Of a stretch of DNA of 13,696 nt, positions 7,107 to 13,696 are shown in pieces. The notes beneath the pieces were generated by a model. It was given only the letters and a program-made list of their open reading frames with translations. It did no database searches and was not told the origin of the DNA. The DNA is taken from NCBI GenBank assembly GCA_036732755.1, contig DAINBU010000124.1:1-13696 (forward strand). The letters are read 5' to 3'. Position 1 is the stretch's first letter, and each line of letters opens with the position of its first letter. The position numbers were made by a program, and so were the translations under genes. This stretch comes from DASRRB01 sp036732755. GTDB lineage: Bacteria; Planctomycetota; B15-G4; SIAN01.

Positions 7107-7840
7107 GCCGTCGCTCCGCCGTGCGGCCCGAGGTCGCAGAGGATGTCGTAGAAGGCGTGGAGGTAGGCGCAGAGCGCGAGCCCGCGGCCGGCGAAGAGGA
7201 GGCCGAGGAGCAGGCCGGCCACGGCGCGGAAGCCGAAGGCCGCCGCGCGGAACTTCTCCCCGTGCGGCCCCATGTGGTGGTAGGCGCTGAAGAGGAGGGA
7301 GGAGACGACGAGCGCGACCGTGAAGGCGGCCGTGCGCGGCACGTGGAGCACCTTGTCGAGGAGCGCGAACCCCCCGGCGAGCAGCAGGAAGCGGAAGACC
7401 AGCTCCTCGTAGACGCCGGCGCCGATCGAGAGGAGCACGCGCGCGCCGGTCGACTCGGCTTCGAGCGGCGGATGGAGGCCGATCCCGCGCACGATCAGCA
7501 CCGCCAGCGGCCCGAGCAGCAGCGCGAGGAGGGTCGCCTCGCACAGGAAGAGCGGGTAGATGCGCAGCGCCGGGACGTTGCGGCGCGCCAGCCGCCACGC
7601 CACCACGATCGTCCCGAGCAGGACGAAGAGCTGCGCCCAGACCGCGTAGCGGCCCAGCACCCCCGCGAAGCCCTTCAGCGAGAGCTCCGCCGCGTTGCGC
7701 ATGTCGAGGCCGGAGAGCCACACGCCCACCTCGTAGACGGCGAGCAGCGGCATCAGGTAGGCGAAGGAGACCGTGACGCCGCGGGTCAGCTCGTGGTAGC
7801 GGCGCAGGTCGAGCCCGGTGCGCGCGTCGCGGGACGTCAT
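7103..7840 (-). CDS. CPBP-family intramembrane metalloprotease
   Basis: A 245-aa membrane protein of the CPBP/Abi family (relatives of the CAAX protease Rce1). All three family motifs are present: EELVFR at 145-150 (E145, E146, R150), F184 with H188 (FSAYHH), and HAFYD at 228-232 (H228). The Glu and His residues form the metal site within the membrane. Hydrophobic segments lie at about 22-42, 67-82, 96-118, 133-160, 170-187 and 205-228. Start ATG 7840 has a GAGGAA Shine-Dalgarno sequence six bases upstream; an upstream ATG at 7936 gives only a polar, low-complexity extension. It is the first gene of the operon leading into ubiX, with a 4-nt overlap. Substrate and role are unknown; family members are linked to prenylated-protein or peptide processing and bacteriocin self-immunity. 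Confidence 0.9.
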   Translation of the reverse strand: MTSRDARTGLDLRRYHELTRGVTVSFAYLMPLLAVYEVGVWLSGLDMRNAAELSLKGFAGVLGRYAVWAQLFVLLGTIVVAWRLARRNVPALRIYPLFLCEATLLALLLGPLAVLIVRGIGLHPPLEAESTGARVLLSIGAGVYEELVFRFLLLAGGFALLDKVLHVPRTAAFTVALVVSSLLFSAYHHMGPHGEKFRAAAFGFRAVAGLLLGLLFAGRGLALCAYLHAFYDILCDLGPHGGATA

Positions 7841-8037
7841 CGCGGTTCCTCGGGGGCGACCTCCCGCCGCGGGAGCGGCCCGGGACGTCGCGCCCATCCG
7901 ACAGGTGCGGCGCGACACTACCACGCCCCACCGCATCCCAAGGTGCGCGGGACGTCGAGGAGCCGCGGCCGGCTGCGCGCCGGCCGCGGCTCCTCTCGTT
8001 CAGTCCTGCTTTCGCGTCGGGACCGATCCCGCCCCGA
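7841..8037 (-). promoter_or_regulatory. Intergenic leader and likely promoter of the CPBP-ubiX-ubiA-holA-mutL operon
   Basis: This is the only sizeable non-coding stretch ahead of the operon, so a promoter is expected here. On the minus strand TAGTGT (7920-7915) preceded by TG is a weak extended -10 candidate, with TTGG-rich sequence about 17 nt further upstream; neither is a good consensus match. Three copies of GGGACGTC occur, at 7831-7838 (inside the CPBP start), 7882-7889 and 7949-7956. A small hairpin CTCCCG/CGGGAG lies at 7861-7875, and the Shine-Dalgarno GAGGAA is at 7851-7846. No known riboswitch is recognised. Confidence 0.3.
7957..7995 (-). terminator. Strong hairpin downstream of the beta-propeller lipoprotein gene
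   Basis: A perfect 16-bp inverted repeat, GAGGAGCCGCGGCCGG and its complement, around a 7-nt loop, 42 nt beyond the lipoprotein stop codon. It is the most stable hairpin I see in the window and lies between two same-direction units, as expected of a terminator. There is no T-tract after it on the minus strand, so it may work with Rho or as a 3'-end stabiliser. Confidence 0.65.
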
Positions 8038-11000
8038 TCACTGGCTGTCGAAGTAGCTCACGAGCTTGCGGACGCCGACGCCGGCCGGCTCGACCGTGCC
8101 GACCGTGATGCCGACACGAATCGGATCGAGCACCTGGATCGTGTCGTTGTCCTCGTACGAGACGTACATTCGGTCGGGCTCGACCACCGGCATATGCGGG
8201 AAGCGCGGGTCGGACGGAAGCAGGAAGCGGATCGGGTGACGCGAGTTGGCGCCGCCGAATCCCGGCGCGGCCGGCGGACGCAGGTCGTTCGACGGCGGCT
8301 GCGCCGGGAACATGCGATAGGCGTCCGTCCGGAAGTCGGTGAGGACCACCGAGCTCGGCTTGCTGCCGAGGAGGCGGCTGCCGTCGTGGTCGCCCCAGCG
8401 GCCGACGATGTCGAAGAGTCGGACGTTGAAGCCCGGCGGGATGAAGAACTGGCCCGGCGGCAGCACGCACGGCAGCGGGCCGAACAGCGCCTGGTGCACG
8501 AACTGGATGTGCGTGATGAGTCCGAAGCCGGCCTCGTCGCGGTGCGCCACGAAGACGCCGCCGGCGTAGAGCCCTTCGGCGTTGGGATAGGGCGAGTAGC
8601 ACATGCCGCGCGGCTCGATGATCGTCTGGTCCGAGCTCTGGCTCGGCAGCGTGCCGAGCACGTTGTTGCAGCCGATGCCCTGCGGGCCGTCGGGGCCCGA
8701 CTCGTAGACGACGACGTTGTTGCCGGAGAAGTTCGAGATGTAGGCGAAGTAGACGCCCGCGGCCCAGCCGAAGGCGCCCTGGCGCGGCGTGCAGACGACG
8801 TCGCGCGGGCCGTTCATCAGCGACGTCAGCGTCTTGCGGACGCTCAGCGTCTTGAGCTGCACGATGCTCACCGTGTCGTCGAGGCTGTTGACGACGAAGA
8901 CGTCCTCGCCGTCGGACTGGCACGAGACGGCCTTCGGCCCGCGCCCGACCGCGATGTGCGCCAATTCCTTGTGGAAGTCGGAGAGCGTCGGGTCGGCGCC
9001 GATCACCGAGAGGGTGTCGTCGCCCGCATTGGTCGTGAAGACGAAGCGGTTGTTCGGCATCACGCCGACGCCGGCCGGGTCGGGCAGGTCGATCGTCGCG
9101 ATGGTCTGGAAGGTGTTCGAGTTGAGGACCTGGAGCGCCTTGTTCTCCGTGTCGACGGCGTAGAGGTGGTTGCCGATCTGCTGGCGCGCTGCGAAGGCGG
9201 CGGCGCCGGTGCCGGTCTGCGGCGCGGGGCCGTTGCCGAAGCCCGCGAAGGGCGGCTCGTCGATGCTGGTCGGGGTGAACGAGCTCGAGCGCACCAGCGA
9301 GAAGCTGCGCGGCCTCCCGTTCCAGACCTCGTCGCCCTCGATCAGGCGCGCCTTCCCGAGCGGGTCGTTCTGGTCGATCAGGATGTTGACGGGGTTGAGG
9401 CCGACCCAGTAGCGCGACGGCGGCGGGTTGGTGATCGGCGGGTCGCCGATGTTGTTGCGCGTGATGCCCGCGCCCCAGAAGCCGGAGCCGTGGAACAGCG
9501 TCGAACTGAAGATGTTCTGCGTGTCGAAGATCCCGGCGTCGAGGAACTCGCCCATCACGAGGTCGGACACGTTGCCGACGTCGCCCGACGAGCCGGTGAG
9601 GAGCACCTCGCCGTCGGCGTTGCGGACCAGCATCTCGAAGCCGCTCGACATCTCGTTGATGCCGGGGATCGGCGTGCCGGTGTTGCCGAGGTCGGTCCCC
9701 AGGCCCTGCCACTTCTCGCCGCCGACCGTGAACTCGGCCGTGCCCGGCGTGAGCGGCGGGCCGTAGACGTAGCTGCCCAGCCCGACCGGCCAGCGGAAGC
9801 GCGAATAGCCTCCGTTCGGCGTGCCGAGGATCGCGATGCCGTTCACGATGTTCGGGCTCTTGGTCGCGATCGCGGCGTGCTCCCAGAGCTCCGCCGACTT
9901 CACCGGGTCGTACTCCTTCGTCAGGGTGTCCGGGTTGATGCGCGTGTTGTCCCACTTGCCGGGCGTGTTCGTCGTGAAGCCGAAGCCGTTCAGGTCGACC
10001 GCGCCGACTCCGCGGCCGTCGACCGGCAGCCAGTAGAAGACCTCGGGCGAGACCGGCGCGTTCACCGCCGCGCGGCCCTTGCCGACCTTGAAGTTGACGC
10101 GGAAGTCGCCGCTCAGCTTGAAGTTGCCGGAGAGGTCGATCGGGCCGGAGAACTCGCCGGTCAGCGGATTCTGGTTCGCCTGCGAATCGACCACGACCAG
10201 CGTCACGGTGCGGTCCGACGGCAGGTCGATCAGCGGCGTGATCAGGTAGGTCGCGAGGTTGTTCGTGTTCAAAGGCTCGACATCGCAGGGGATGTAGAGC
10301 GGCGAGGTGGCCGAGTTGAGCGAGGCGGTGATGTAGGTGTGCGGGAGCGGCGGCGCGGGCGGGTTCGGCGGCGTCGCGATCAGCGGCAGGTTGCCGAGGA
10401 ACGGCTTGGGGTCGAGGATCGCCGACTCGCCGACCGTCGACGGCACGCACGGCTCCGAGAAGCGCGCGATGAAGCGCGAATGGGGCGAGCAGCCGTGGGG
10501 ATCGAGCGGCGCGGCCGGATCGGCCGTCTCCGCGACCAGCGAGAGCGTCGACGGGAGCGTCTTGTCGCCCAGCGTCCCGTCGTCGATCGTGATGGTCCAG
10601 AACGCCTCGATGCCGATGCCGGAGAGCTCGCTCAGGGAGATGCGGAGCTGCGTGATCTCGGTCGTCTCGGCGAGCGCGTCGCTGTCCTGCGCGGAGCCGC
10701 CGAACGCCGCGATCGAGTCGAGGTCCCCGTCGGGGCTGATCGCGTCGTCCGCGACGTAGAGGATCACGCCGACGCCGAGGTTGCGGTCCTGGCCGCCGGC
10801 GGTCAAGTCGTGCGGGAAGCCGACGTCCTTGCCGCGGAACTTGCCGAACGCGTCGAAGCCGTTGACCATGGGGATCCCGGGCACGGCGCGCCCGGTCTCG
10901 TCGGTGATGCTGAGGTTGCCGATCAGGTGCGAGAAGGGTCCGTAGATCGGGTCGGGCGACATGATGTCGGACGACCGGACCGCGAAGGGGACCTCGAACC

Positions 11001-11250
11001 GGACGTACTGGTTCTGGCCGTTCTGCGTCGCCGGCGGCATCAGCGGCGGCTTGACGGCGCCGAGCGACGAGTTCGCCTCGGCCGGCGTCATCGAGTAGCG
11101 GCCGGTCGGTCCGACGACCTGGATCAGCGGGTCGACCGGGTTGGCCGAGCTGTGCGAGCCGCCGCCGCCGCCGCAGGCGGAGAGCGCTCCGGCCGCCAGC
11201 AGCGCCGCCGCGCCGAGGATGCGCCCGTGGGTCTTCGATGCTTCGTACAT
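8038..11250 (-). CDS. Large lipoprotein with Ig-like region and C-terminal YVTN/YncE-like beta-propeller
   Basis: A 1070-aa protein. The N-terminus is a clear lipoprotein signal: basic start, ILGAAALLAAGALSAC with lipobox LSAC and modified Cys26, then a Gly/Ser tether. Residues about 255-390 (FIARFSEPCVPSTVGE ... DRTVTLVVVDSQ ... FRVNFKVG) resemble an SbsA-like Ig (Big_5) domain. Residues about 400-690 are a region I do not recognise, including NPPPSRYWVGL at 608-618. From about 690 there are propeller blades of the YVTN type: NHLYAVDTENKALQVLNS, NNRFVFTTNAGDDTLSVIG, EDVFVVNSLDDTVSIV and RMYVSYEDNDTIQVLDP near the end. ATG 11250 has GGGAGA eight bases upstream; an alternative ATG at 11307 overlaps the ubiE stop but puts 19 extra residues before the signal. 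It is probably anchored in the outer or inner membrane. No enzymatic motif is evident. It is a paralog of the gene at 12085. Confidence 0.88.
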   Translation of the reverse strand: MYEASKTHGRILGAAALLAAGALSACGGGGGSHSSANPVDPLIQVVGPTGRYSMTPAEANSSLGAVKPPLMPPATQNGQNQYVRFEVPFAVRSSDIMSPDPIYGPFSHLIGNLSITDETGRAVPGIPMVNGFDAFGKFRGKDVGFPHDLTAGGQDRNLGVGVILYVADDAISPDGDLDSIAAFGGSAQDSDALAETTEITQLRISLSELSGIGIEAFWTITIDDGTLGDKTLPSTLSLVAETADPAAPLDPHGCSPHSRFIARFSEPCVPSTVGESAILDPKPFLGNLPLIATPPNPPAPPLPHTYITASLNSATSPLYIPCDVEPLNTNNLATYLITPLIDLPSDRTVTLVVVDSQANQNPLTGEFSGPIDLSGNFKLSGDFRVNFKVGKGRAAVNAPVSPEVFYWLPVDGRGVGAVDLNGFGFTTNTPGKWDNTRINPDTLTKEYDPVKSAELWEHAAIATKSPNIVNGIAILGTPNGGYSRFRWPVGLGSYVYGPPLTPGTAEFTVGGEKWQGLGTDLGNTGTPIPGINEMSSGFEMLVRNADGEVLLTGSSGDVGNVSDLVMGEFLDAGIFDTQNIFSSTLFHGSGFWGAGITRNNIGDPPITNPPPSRYWVGLNPVNILIDQNDPLGKARLIEGDEVWNGRPRSFSLVRSSSFTPTSIDEPPFAGFGNGPAPQTGTGAAAFAARQQIGNHLYAVDTENKALQVLNSNTFQTIATIDLPDPAGVGVMPNNRFVFTTNAGDDTLSVIGADPTLSDFHKELAHIAVGRGPKAVSCQSDGEDVFVVNSLDDTVSIVQLKTLSVRKTLTSLMNGPRDVVCTPRQGAFGWAAGVYFAYISNFSGNNVVVYESGPDGPQGIGCNNVLGTLPSQSSDQTIIEPRGMCYSPYPNAEGLYAGGVFVAHRDEAGFGLITHIQFVHQALFGPLPCVLPPGQFFIPPGFNVRLFDIVGRWGDHDGSRLLGSKPSSVVLTDFRTDAYRMFPAQPPSNDLRPPAAPGFGGANSRHPIRFLLPSDPRFPHMPVVEPDRMYVSYEDNDTIQVLDPIRVGITVGTVEPAGVGVRKLVSYFDSQ

Positions 11251-11274
11251 CCAGGGTTCTCCCAGGTACGGCAG

Positions 11275-11291
11275 CGCGCCTCGTCGGCGCG
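11275..11291 (-). other. Small intercistronic hairpin between ubiE and the lipoprotein gene
   Basis: CGCGCC and GGCGCG can pair over 6 bp around a 5-nt loop in the 53-nt gap between the ubiE stop and the preferred lipoprotein start, just upstream of its Shine-Dalgarno sequence. It could modulate read-through or translation. In such GC-rich DNA short hairpins also arise by chance. Confidence 0.25.
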
Positions 11292-11303
11292 TCGTTTCCG
11301 TCG

Positions 11304-12080
11304 TCATGCCACGCACGCCGGTGCGGCCTCGCGCCGCGGAACCACCGTGCAGGCTGCCTGGCGCCTCGCAGTCACGAGCACGACCGAACCGAACAGGAAC
11401 GACTCGCGCTCGATCGATTCGAATCCGGCCCGCTCGCACCACCGCCCCACCGTATCCGCCGTCGCGAATCCGTCGACGGAATCGGGGAGGTAGCGGTACG
11501 CGTCGAGCTCGCTTCCGCGCGTCAGCCAGCGACCGACGCGCGGAAGGACGTTCTTGAAGTACCAGCGGAACAGCCGCGCTCCCGCCCCGCCTTCGGGACG
11601 GAAGAACTCGAGGATGGCCACGCGCCCGCCCGGACGGACGACACGCGCCAGCTCGGCGATCCCGCGCTCCGGCTCGACGAGGTTGCGCAGCCCGAAGGCC
11701 ACCGACGCCACGTCGAAGCTCGCGTCGCGCACCGGCAGCCGCAACGCGTCCGCGACCGCGAGCCGCGGCCGCCGCGGCGCCGCCTTGTCCATCCCGATCC
11801 GCACCATCGCGCGCGAGAAGTCGAAGCCCGCCACGCGGCGCGTCCGGACGTCGCGCCCGAATGCGAGCGCGAGGTCGGCCGTGCCGCAGCAGACGTCGAG
11901 CACGTCCGCGGGCCGCTCCGCCTCGTGGCCCGCGAGCGCGCGCTCGACCGCGCGCCGGCGCCAGCGCACGTCCGAACCGGCGGACAGCACCCGGTTCAGG
12001 AGGTCGTAGCGCGGTGCGATGGCGTCGAACATCCGCCGCACCTCGGCGCCCGACTTCATGGCTGGATCGACGCGACGCAT
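11304..12080 (-). CDS. ubiE: UbiE/MenG-family (demethyl)menaquinone methyltransferase
   Basis: A 258-aa class I SAM-dependent C-methyltransferase that adds the ring methyl group in menaquinone (MenG) or ubiquinone (UbiE) synthesis. Family marks are MFDAIAPRYDLLNRVLSAGSDVRWRR (17-42), the SAM loop VLDVCCGTADLAL (60-72), AGFDFSRAM (84-92), AFGLRNLVEPERGIAELARVVRPGGRVAILEF (128-159) and YRYLPDSVDGFATADT (195-210). CCGTAD is the form found in B. subtilis MenG, which fits a menaquinone user. Start 12080 lies 4 nt after the upstream propeller stop; ATG 12059 (MKSGAEV) gives 251 aa, the E. coli UbiE length, and neither has a strong Shine-Dalgarno sequence. It is cotranscribed between two paralogous propeller genes. 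The last 15 or so residues are a non-conserved tail. Confidence 0.95.
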   Translation of the reverse strand: MRRVDPAMKSGAEVRRMFDAIAPRYDLLNRVLSAGSDVRWRRRAVERALAGHEAERPADVLDVCCGTADLALAFGRDVRTRRVAGFDFSRAMVRIGMDKAAPRRPRLAVADALRLPVRDASFDVASVAFGLRNLVEPERGIAELARVVRPGGRVAILEFFRPEGGAGARLFRWYFKNVLPRVGRWLTRGSELDAYRYLPDSVDGFATADTVGRWCERAGFESIERESFLFGSVVLVTARRQAACTVVPRREAAPACVA

Positions 12081-12084
12081 CGGC

Positions 12085-13696
12085 TCAGCGCCAGAACGTG
12101 CAGAGCTTCTTGGTGCCCTGCACTCCGTGACCCGGGATCGTCTTCGAGATCGTTCCCGCCGACGTCGGCTCGAGGACCTGGATCACGTCGGTGTCCTCGA
12201 AGCAGACGTAGAGGCGGTCGGGCAGGTGCGCGGGGCCCATCGCCTGCGGCGCGAGCCGCATGTGGTTCTTCGAGTTGATGAACCCGGTCTGCTCCGGCGA
12301 CGGCGGCGTGCTCGTGGCGCCGAAGTTCGGCGCGCCCGACGGCTTGGACTGGTAGCTGGCCGTGTTCACGTCGCCGAGGGCGACGTCGCTCGGGAAGTGG
12401 CCGGCGAGCCGGCTCGCGTCGGTGTCGCCCCACGTCCCGACGACCTCGAACACGCGATCGGTGAATCCCGGCGGGATGAAGAAGCCGGGCGGCACCTGGA
12501 TCGGCAGCGTCCCGAAGATCGCCTGCTGGGTGAACTGGATGTGGGAGACGCGGCCGAAGCCCAAATCGTCCTGGTGCGCGATGAACACGCCGCCGGCGAG
12601 CAGGCCCGCCGGGTCGGCGTACGGGGAGAAGCACAGGCCGCGCGGCGCGATGATCGCCGGCTTGTCGTCGCCCGTCGGCAGGGCGCCGCGGATGTTGTCG
12701 ATGCCGATTCCCTGCGGGCCGTCGGGGCCCGACTCGAACACGACGACCGTGTTGCCGGCGAAGTTGGAGATGTACCCGAAGTAGATGCCGCTCCCCCAGC
12801 CGAACGGGTGCGGCGCGCCGGGCTGCTGCTGGCGCTCCGTCGTCTCGACGTCGAACGGGCCGTTGATCAGCGACGTCAGCTGCTTGCGGATCGTCAGGGA
12901 GGCCGAGTTGATGATCGAGATCGTGTTGCCGAGGAAGTCGCAGACGAAGATGTCCTCGTTCTCGGGCTGGACGGAGAGGGCCTTCGGTCCGACGCCCGTC
13001 CTCACTCGCGCCAGCTCCTTGTGGAAGTTCGCGCTGGTCGGGTCGGCGCCGACGACCGACATCGTGTCGTCGCCGAAGTTGGTGACGAAGACGAACTCCA
13101 TGTCGGGCGACATCGCGATGCCGGTCGGGTCGGGCAGCGACAGGCTCGAGATGAGCCTCATCGTGTTCGAGTTGATGACCTGCAGCTCGCGGTTCGTCGC
13201 GTCGGTCGCGTAGAGGAAGTTGCCGATCTGCTGGCGCGAGGAGAACGTGTAGATCGCGGTCGCCGAGCGCGTCCCCGGCCCGATCGACTTGTGCGGGAAG
13301 ATCGTCACGTCGCCCGAGTTCGGGTCGTCCGGGTTGACGCGCAGTTGCTGGAAGCCGACGAACGCGCCGTTGAGGGTCGAGGGCGGGTTGAGCTGGCGAT
13401 CGCCGAGGAAGACCTGGTCGCCCTCGATGAACAGCACGGGCGACGTCGGGTCGTCCTGGTTGATCGCGACGCCGAGCTGCGGCAGGCCGACCCAGTAGCG
13501 GGTCGGCGGCGGGTTGGGCGTCGGCGGATCGGCGATCGTGTTGCGGCCCTGCGTGCTGCCGCCGCCGAAGACCGAGACGTGGAAGGCGTTGTTCGAGAAG
13601 AAGTTCTGCCAGTCGTAATAGACGCGGTCGAGGAACTCGCCGATCACGAAGTCCTGGATGTTGCCGACCTCGCCGAACTCCGCGCCAGTGAAAATC
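12085..13696 (-). CDS. Paralogous beta-propeller protein, C-terminal 536 residues (partial)
   Basis: The frame is open to the right edge, so the start lies outside. An internal GTG at 13647 is not a convincing start because the homology to the paralog continues upstream of it (TGAEFGEVGNIQDFVIGEFLD against TGSSGDVGNVSDLVMGEFLD). The visible part aligns end to end with residues from about 550 to 1070 of the lipoprotein at 8038. Shared features are NPPPTRYWVGL, RQQIGNFLYATD, the blade FVFVTNFGDDTMSVVGADPT, ESGPDGPQGIG and the ending DRLYVCFEDTDVIQVLEP. In one ungapped 44-residue stretch (paralog residues 733-776) I count 28 identities. By analogy about 550 residues, including a lipoprotein signal, are expected upstream. 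It ends 4 nt before ubiE. Function unknown. Confidence 0.88.
   Translation of the reverse strand, partial: IFTGAEFGEVGNIQDFVIGEFLDRVYYDWQNFFSNNAFHVSVFGGGSTQGRNTIADPPTPNPPPTRYWVGLPQLGVAINQDDPTSPVLFIEGDQVFLGDRQLNPPSTLNGAFVGFQQLRVNPDDPNSGDVTIFPHKSIGPGTRSATAIYTFSSRQQIGNFLYATDATNRELQVINSNTMRLISSLSLPDPTGIAMSPDMEFVFVTNFGDDTMSVVGADPTSANFHKELARVRTGVGPKALSVQPENEDIFVCDFLGNTISIINSASLTIRKQLTSLINGPFDVETTERQQQPGAPHPFGWGSGIYFGYISNFAGNTVVVFESGPDGPQGIGIDNIRGALPTGDDKPAIIAPRGLCFSPYADPAGLLAGGVFIAHQDDLGFGRVSHIQFTQQAIFGTLPIQVPPGFFIPPGFTDRVFEVVGTWGDTDASRLAGHFPSDVALGDVNTASYQSKPSGAPNFGATSTPPSPEQTGFINSKNHMRLAPQAMGPAHLPDRLYVCFEDTDVIQVLEPTSAGTISKTIPGHGVQGTKKLCTFWR

Noticed and set aside
8194..11493. Open frame of 1099 codons on the plus strand opposite the propeller lipoprotein
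   Set aside because: It is Arg/Ala/Asp/Val-rich low-complexity protein with no recognisable motif, directly antisense to a clearly coding gene. Long antisense open frames are expected at this GC content.
12085..13647. Treating GTG 13647 as the true start of the second propeller gene
   Set aside because: The reading frame and the alignment to the paralog continue upstream to the window edge, and there is no signal peptide at 13647.
1..13696. RNA genes, CRISPR arrays, insertion sequences or phage genes
   Set aside because: I saw no tRNA or rRNA-like sequence, no regularly spaced identical repeats with unique spacers, and no transposase, integrase or phage structural proteins. The 28-bp array at 2657 is contiguous and degenerate, so it is not CRISPR.

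Overview
The window is uniformly very GC-rich and densely coded. Many short gene overlaps, GTG starts and lipoprotein or exported signals suggest a Gram-negative bacterium. The menaquinone-type enzymes (a MqnP-like prenyltransferase, a UbiX-family protein and a MenG-like methyltransferase carrying the CCGTAD motif) and a MutL with endonuclease-type motifs argue against a typical gammaproteobacterium. An uncultivated deltaproteobacterium-like lineage (Binatota or Myxococcota-like) is my best guess, but nothing here proves it.

Layout. (1) Positions 1-1717, minus strand: a DegT/DnrJ/EryC1 sugar aminotransferase followed by a multi-membrane, GT-C-like protein that runs off the left edge; this looks like a glycan-modification unit. 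(2) Positions 1755-2645, plus strand: one exported, LolA-like protein of unknown function, divergent from the aminotransferase and the only plus-strand gene. (3) Positions 2645-2767: a compact convergent intergenic region with several hairpins and a degenerate ~28-bp tandem array that includes the mutL stop codon. (4) Positions 2746-7840, minus strand: a tightly coupled operon read CPBP protease - ubiX - ubiA (mqnP-like) - holA - mutL. Three junctions are 4-nt GTGA overlaps and the last gap is 22 nt. (5) Positions 7841-8037: intergenic, holding a perfect 16-bp hairpin (terminator of the next unit) and the likely promoter/leader of the operon. (6) Positions 8038-13696, minus strand: a large beta-propeller protein (partial, continuing past the right edge), then ubiE/menG, then a second complete 1070-aa beta-propeller lipoprotein. 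The two propeller proteins are clear paralogs on either side of the methyltransferase.

How the parts may work together. UbiX supplies prenylated FMN to a UbiD-family decarboxylase (not in the window), the UbiA/MqnP-type enzyme attaches the polyprenyl tail, and UbiE/MenG performs the final ring methylation, so three quinone-pathway steps lie within about 6.5 kb. HolA and MutL (replication and mismatch repair) ride at the 3' end of one of the quinone transcripts. The paired surface lipoproteins around menG are the least explained part of the window. There are no RNA genes, insertion sequences or CRISPR arrays that I can see.
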